A stretch of DNA of 64,000 nt from NCBI RefSeq assembly GCF_000376445.1, contig NZ_AQXI01000001.1:1272962-1336961 (forward strand), given 5' to 3'. The notes beneath the pieces are model-generated. The model was given only the letters and a program-made list of their open reading frames with translations, did no database searches and had not been told where the DNA came from. Shown here piece after piece: positions 59,777 to 64,000 of the stretch; position 1 is the stretch's first letter, and each line of letters starts with the position of its first letter. The position numbers and the translations under genes were made by a program. This DNA is from Haladaptatus paucihalophilus DX253. Lineage in GTDB: Archaea > Halobacteriota > Halobacteria > Halobacteriales > Haladaptataceae.

Positions 59777-60112
59777 TCACTTCCACGGCACGTCGAGCCG
59801 CGGCGGACTGAACACGTCGATGCCCCGAACCGGAACGTCAGTCCTGTTCTCCGCCGCGTGCGGTTCGTCGCCCGGAATCGCATAGGAGTCCCCCTCCTCG
59901 ATGACGAACTCCTCGCCGTCGACGATGAACGTCAGCGCGCTCCCGTAGATGAATCCGGTCTGCTCGTGTTCGTGGCTGTGCTCCGGCACGGTCGCGCCGG
60001 GTTCGATGTGGAAGTGCTGGATACTCATCCGTTCTCCGGCGGCCAGTTGCGCGAGGTACACGCCGTCAGTCACTTCCGTCGCTTCACGGTCCGATAAGGC
60101 AATCGAGTCCAT
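59777..60112 (-). CDS. Small cupin-fold protein
   Basis: This 111-residue single-domain cupin has motif 1 with the metal ligands PEHSHEHEQTGF (His, His, Glu) and motif 2 PGDEPHAAEN with the fourth His. A metal-binding isomerase, dioxygenase or sensor role is possible. The ATG at 60112 is preferred, as the in-frame codons before it are Arg-rich and not cupin-like. It precedes the E1 operon in the same direction, but a promoter lies between. Confidence 0.82.
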   Translation of the reverse strand: MDSIALSDREATEVTDGVYLAQLAAGERMSIQHFHIEPGATVPEHSHEHEQTGFIYGSALTFIVDGEEFVIEEGDSYAIPGDEPHAAENRTDVPVRGIDVFSPPRLDVPWK

Positions 60113-60303
60113 GCGACGTACTCGCATTCGACCCTCCTAAATCCCCGGGCGAGGGTTTAAATACGAGACGGCGGCCAACGGCGGTACGATGGCGCTCCAA
60201 CCCGGTTCGTCGCTGACCGACCGCTCAAACCGAGACCGTTTCCGTCGCATCCGAGAATCCGAGAGCGGAATTCTTACACCGACACCGCGGCTACGCGGCG
60301 GTA

Positions 60304-61776
60304 ATGGAACGAGACAACTTCGAAATCCGCGACCAAGACGGGGCGGGGCGAATCGGGGAACTCACCGTCCCGCGCGCGGGTGTGACGGTCGAGACGCCCG
60401 CGCTCCTGCCGGTCGTCAACCCGCACATGCAGACGGTCGAGCCGTCCCGCCTCGAAAGCGAGTTCGGCGCGGACATCCTCATCACCAACTCCTACATCCT
60501 CTACAAGAGCGAGGACTTCCGCGACGAAGCGCTCGACGTCGGCCTGCACGAACTCCTCGACTTCGACGGGGCCATCATGACCGACTCCGGGTCGTTCCAA
60601 CTGGCCGAGTACGGCGAAATCACCGTAACGACCGAGGAAATCCTCCGGTTCCAACACGATATCGGGTCGGACATCGGGACGCCCGTTGACATCCCGACGC
60701 CCCCGGACGTGGACCGCGAGCAGGCCGAGGAGGAACTGGCGACGACGCAGGAACGCCTCGAATTCGCCGAAACCGTCGATGTCGGCGACATGCTCGTCAA
60801 CGCGCCGGTGCAGGGGTCGACGTATCCCGACCTCCGCGAGGAGGCGGGCCGCCACGCGGAAGACACGTCGCTCGACGTGTTCCCCGTCGGCGCGGTCGTC
60901 CCGCTGATGAACGAATACCGGTACGGCGACATGGTGGACGTCGTGGCGGGTGCGAAACGCGGACTGGGCGCGGACGCGCCGGTGCACCTGTTCGGCGCGG
61001 GCCACCCGATGATGTTCGCGCTTGCGGTCGCCATGGGCTGTGACCTGTTCGACTCCGCGGCGTACGCGCTGTACGCCCGCGACGGCCGCTACCTGACGGT
61101 TCGCGGCACGGAGCAGTTGGACGACCTCGATTACTTCCCCTGTTCGTGTCCAATCTGTGCGAACCACACGCCCGAGGAAATCCGCGAGGAGGGCGAGCGG
61201 GAGCGGGAGCGACTGCTGGCGGAGCACAACCTCCACGTCACGTTCGAGGAGATACGAACCATCAAGCAGGCGATTCGGACGGGCAACCTGTTCGAACTGG
61301 TCGAGAACCGCGCCCGCGCCCATCCCGCGATGCTCGACGGCTATCGCGCGCTCGGCGACCACGCCGCACAGCTCGAACGCACCGACCCGGCCTCGAAGGG
61401 CGCGTTCTTCTACCTCTCGGGCGAGAGCGCCGCACGCCCCGAGGTCGTCCGCCACCACCAGCGCCTCTCGCGGTTGAATCCCGAAGGAAAGGTGCTCCTG
61501 ACGGAGGGGAACCCGAGCAGTCGCTACGACGAATCGTGGAACGTCGTGCCGCCGTTCGGTCCGTTCCCGCGCGCGCTCTCGGAGACGTATCCGCTCACGG
61601 CCGAAATCCCGGACCGAATGGACGCTGCGGGATACGAATCGGCGGCCCGCGGCGTGGCGCGGTTGGTCGACGAGAACCCGGAAACCGACTTCACGCTCGC
61701 ACACGAGGGGTGGCCCGAATCGGCGCTCACGCTCGTTCCCGACGCGGTTCGAACCGTGGACCTCACGACCGTCTGA
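60304..61776 (+). CDS. tgtA: Archaeal tRNA-guanine(15) transglycosylase
   Basis: This 490-residue enzyme exchanges guanine 15 of tRNA for preQ0, the first step toward archaeosine. The nucleophilic/base Asp is Asp94 in [13 protein letters not shown]. The zinc site follows in [11 protein letters not shown]. The C-terminal part after about residue 340 carries the arcTGT-specific C1 domain. It acts together with ArcS, encoded 358 nt downstream in the same direction. All main motifs are intact. Confidence 0.95.
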   Translation: MERDNFEIRDQDGAGRIGELTVPRAGVTVETPALLPVVNPHMQTVEPSRLESEFGADILITNSYILYKSEDFRDEALDVGLHELLDFDGAIMTDSGSFQLAEYGEITVTTEEILRFQHDIGSDIGTPVDIPTPPDVDREQAEEELATTQERLEFAETVDVGDMLVNAPVQGSTYPDLREEAGRHAEDTSLDVFPVGAVVPLMNEYRYGDMVDVVAGAKRGLGADAPVHLFGAGHPMMFALAVAMGCDLFDSAAYALYARDGRYLTVRGTEQLDDLDYFPCSCPICANHTPEEIREEGERERERLLAEHNLHVTFEEIRTIKQAIRTGNLFELVENRARAHPAMLDGYRALGDHAAQLERTDPASKGAFFYLSGESAARPEVVRHHQRLSRLNPEGKVLLTEGNPSSRYDESWNVVPPFGPFPRALSETYPLTAEIPDRMDAAGYESAARGVARLVDENPETDFTLAHEGWPESALTLVPDAVRTVDLTTV

Positions 61777-62134
61777 GGGTGGGCGGCGCCGGTGTCGTTA
61801 CACGACGGTATATATTCCATTAATTCGAAAGCGAAACGATTGGGGGAGACCACGCCGTTTCTTCGACGTGCCGGGACGGTGTGTTCCGGTATTGGACGAA
61901 TCTATCGGCTGTGCCACGGACTCGCTGTGGAGGGCGTGTGCGGTTCACCGTGGCACCGTGTTGGCCCACCCGAGTCGATAACGGCGTCAACTCACCCGGA
62001 CTCGACGGCCGCACGACTCTTCTCTCGGATGACTGCTGTCCGGTCCCCGTCGCCGGTCGAACCGCGGACGACGCGGAAGGCGGCACTCACGGTGTTACGC
62101 AAGATAGTTCAATCCGCTTCCCCGAACAACGGGT
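61777..62134. other. Intergenic region of about 358 bases between tgtA and arcS
   Basis: No credible gene is present. The left part (61795-61840) is AT-rich, with GGTATATATTCC near 61808, which may be a promoter element for a transcript reaching arcS. No repeat or RNA gene was seen. Confidence 0.5.
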
Positions 62135-63886
62135 ATGACTGACTATTTCGAGATTCACGGCCGCGATGGGGCGGCCCGAATCGGGGAACTCCGGCTTTCG
62201 GAGTCCCTGACGACGCCCGCGCTGGCGGACGACGTGATTTCGGATGCCGGGAGTCTCTGGTTCAAGGACCGCGACCTGCCTGAGGGTGACGAGTCGAAAC
62301 TGACCGTCCTGCCCCACCGGTCGTTCCCGAGCGGGACCGACGAGGAAGTGATGGAGTCGTTCGCGGTGGACTACCCGGACGTGGACTATCCGAGCGCCGC
62401 CGTCGTCGCGCCGGAGACGGCGGACGACTACGGAGCGGACGCCTACGTCCTCTCTGGTGCGCGCGGCGTCGTGGGGCACGGGGCCGGGTTCAAGGACGCC
62501 ATCATCGACACCCGCGAAGCGATTCCCGCCGACAGCGCGCTCGTGCTGTCGGGGGTCGCCACGCCGGAGAACGTCGCCACGCTGGTGTACGCCGGGGTGG
62601 ACCTCGTGGACTCGGATTTGGCGGTCGTCAAGGGAACCCAAGGGAAGTACCTGACGACGGAAGGGCAACACTACTTGGACGACCTCCACGAACTGCCGTG
62701 TTCCTGCCCGGCCTGCCAGCGCCCGGTCGACGAGTTCACGCGCGAACACTGCGTCGAACACAACGTCAACGCGCTCCGGGCCGAGTTGGGCATCGTCCGC
62801 GAGCGAATCCGCTCGGGGCGACTCCGCGATTACATCGAGGGACAGGCCCGCCACGAGCAGTGGCTAACGGCCGCCTTCCGGGAGTTCGACCAGCAGTGGA
62901 GTTACGTCGAGGAGCGAACGCCCGTCATCCGGAACGCGGAACTCGCCGCCGCGACCGAAGACAGCCTTCGCCGCGTGGAGATTCAGCGCTTCGCCGACCG
63001 CGTGACGACGCGCTATCGGAATCGGTTCGACCGCCCGCTGGTACTCCTGCCGTGTTCGGCGAAAAAGCCCTACAGCGAATCCCAGAGTCACGGCCAGTAC
63101 CACGACGCCATCCAGTTCCGCGCGCACAAGGTGTCGATGACGAGTCCCATCGGCGTCGTCCCGCAGGAACTCGAACTGACCTACCCCGCACAGCACTACG
63201 ATTCCGTGGTTACCGGCCGCTGGAGCGAGGACGAAAAGGAGTTCGTGGCGGAGGTCCTCCGGCGCTATCTGGAGCGAAACGAATACCCGAGAATCATCGC
63301 CCACGTGCCCGAGGAGGGGTACCGCGACGTGTGCGAGCGAGTCGAGGAGGCGCTCGACGTGGAGTTCGAGTACACCGTCGAGGACCACCCGACGACGACG
63401 GAATCGCTCGGCAATCTCGCCAGCACGCTCACGGGCGAGTCGAAGTACGGCAAGCGCGACCGCCAGCACAACACCGTCCGGGCGATGGCGGACTACCAGT
63501 TCGGCGACGGCGCTGGCGACGCGCTCTTTTCCGAACTCAACATCCAGAGTCGCTATCCGAAACTCAGAGTGCACGACGACGACGGCGAACAACTCGCGGC
63601 GATGGTTCCCCAGTACGGTACCCTCTCGTTCACGCTCGCGGGTGCCCGCCGATGGGTCGAGAGCGACGCGCCGGTAAAGCGGGTCGAAATCGACGCGTTC
63701 GCGCCTCACGGGAGCGTCCTCGCGCCCGGGGTGGTGGACGCCGACGACGACATCCGCCCCGGCGACGAGGTGGTCATCGAAGGCCCGAAGGCGTTCGCCA
63801 TCGGCCGCGCCGAGATGAGCGGCCCGGAGATGGCCGAATCCACCCGCGGCATCGCCACCGAAGTGCGGCACGTCGAAGAAAAATAG
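62135..63886 (+). CDS. arcS: Archaeosine synthase (tgtA2/ArcS family)
   Basis: This 583-residue protein converts preQ0 at tRNA position 15 toward archaeosine. It is a diverged TGT relative: the N-terminal half lacks the catalytic DSGS loop of TgtA, keeps a CSCPAC zinc part near residues 189-194, and has the ArcS-specific motif PCSAKKPYS at 306-314. The C-terminus, from about 505, is a PUA RNA-binding domain with DDIRPGDEVVIEGPKAFAIG. It follows tgtA, so the two steps of the pathway are encoded side by side. Confidence 0.93.
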   Translation: MTDYFEIHGRDGAARIGELRLSESLTTPALADDVISDAGSLWFKDRDLPEGDESKLTVLPHRSFPSGTDEEVMESFAVDYPDVDYPSAAVVAPETADDYGADAYVLSGARGVVGHGAGFKDAIIDTREAIPADSALVLSGVATPENVATLVYAGVDLVDSDLAVVKGTQGKYLTTEGQHYLDDLHELPCSCPACQRPVDEFTREHCVEHNVNALRAELGIVRERIRSGRLRDYIEGQARHEQWLTAAFREFDQQWSYVEERTPVIRNAELAAATEDSLRRVEIQRFADRVTTRYRNRFDRPLVLLPCSAKKPYSESQSHGQYHDAIQFRAHKVSMTSPIGVVPQELELTYPAQHYDSVVTGRWSEDEKEFVAEVLRRYLERNEYPRIIAHVPEEGYRDVCERVEEALDVEFEYTVEDHPTTTESLGNLASTLTGESKYGKRDRQHNTVRAMADYQFGDGAGDALFSELNIQSRYPKLRVHDDDGEQLAAMVPQYGTLSFTLAGARRWVESDAPVKRVEIDAFAPHGSVLAPGVVDADDDIRPGDEVVIEGPKAFAIGRAEMSGPEMAESTRGIATEVRHVEEK

Positions 63887-63922
63887 ATTTATTCGTTCGC
63901 GAGTTTATAATCCGAGGTGCGC

Positions 63923-63928
63923 TTTTTT
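63923..63928 (+). terminator. T-tract after arcS
   Basis: A T6 run in GCGCTTTTTTAGG, about 37 nt after the arcS stop, is a plausible archaeal terminator. It also lies in front of the promoter region of the next gene. Confidence 0.4.
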
Positions 63929-63970
63929 AGGCGATAAATAATAAATCCCTTCGGAGTGGTACCCACACCT

Positions 63971-64000
63971 ATGGGAGCACCCGCTGACCTCGAGTTCGAG
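63971..64000 (+). CDS. Start of an unidentified gene (runs off the window)
   Basis: Ten codons reading MGAPADLEFE are visible from an ATG at 63971. An AT-rich stretch (AAATAATAAATCCC, near 63937-63950) lies about 27 nt upstream, fitting a leaderless start. The product cannot be named from this fragment. Confidence 0.5.
   Translation, partial: MGAPADLEFE

Overview
The window is chromosomal DNA of a haloarchaeon (class Halobacteria). The signs are GC-rich, strongly acidic proteins; the archaeal S10/spc ribosomal gene order with an RNase P subunit inside it; haloarchaeal families (halocyanin, PGF-CTERM surface protein, Bat-like HTH regulators, HMG-CoA reductase, SecDF with secF first); Tat-type twin-arginine signals; and TATA boxes about 25-31 nt before start codons, as expected for leaderless transcripts. 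The genus cannot be fixed from sequence alone; a Haladaptatus-like organism is a guess.

Layout. 1-8621 (minus strand): a tightly packed operon from a SPOUT-type protein through L3-L4-L23-L2-S19-L22-S3-L29-Rpp29-S17-L14-L24-S4e-L5-S14 into S8, which runs off the left edge. 8835-9500: two identical tRNA-Gly(GCC) genes, each followed by a hairpin and a stray copy of a tRNA 3' end. 9.6-20.6 kb: small metabolic genes (mch, thiamine-binding protein), a decayed potassium-channel/HAD fusion scar, a GTPBP-like GTPase, a membrane-anchored Mrr-like protein, a Thr-stalk surface protein, a J-domain protein, a GNAT protein and hmgA. 20.7-33.7 kb: Nudix, two proteins built from tandem repeats, an atypical SDR, a methyltransferase, tRNA-Pro(CGG) with a partial copy carrying hairpins, trmY, a glycosyltransferase, pus10, rnhB, an ATP-grasp/phosphatase pair and a Tat-exported cysteine-rich protein. 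33.8-45.9 kb: secFD, a PfkB kinase, a DUF63 membrane protein, two HTH regulators, ribose-1,5-bisphosphate isomerase, deoC, a mechanosensitive-channel-like protein, a PQQ-type propeller and the t6A methylthiotransferase. 46-64 kb: a lipoprotein, a double-domain halocyanin, a CDF transporter, HIT, trkA-trkH, map, isoaspartyl peptidase, icd, a 2-oxoacid dehydrogenase E1 pair with a stand-alone lipoyl carrier, a cupin, tgtA and arcS.

Functional themes. Translation and tRNA maturation dominate: ribosomal proteins, Rpp29, Pus10 (U54/U55 pseudouridine) with TrmY (N1-methylation of pseudouridine 54), MtaB (ms2t6A37), and TgtA with ArcS (archaeosine 15). Other themes are secretion and surface (SecDF, several Tat substrates), potassium handling, and C1, isoprenoid and pentose metabolism.

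The items most worth following up are the Tat-exported protein whose last 67 residues hold 14 cysteines (32905-33681), the repeated tRNA-3'-fragment-plus-hairpin architecture at all three tRNA loci, and the microhomology deletion scar at 13050-13692. No CRISPR array, insertion sequence, integrase or complete mobile element was seen.
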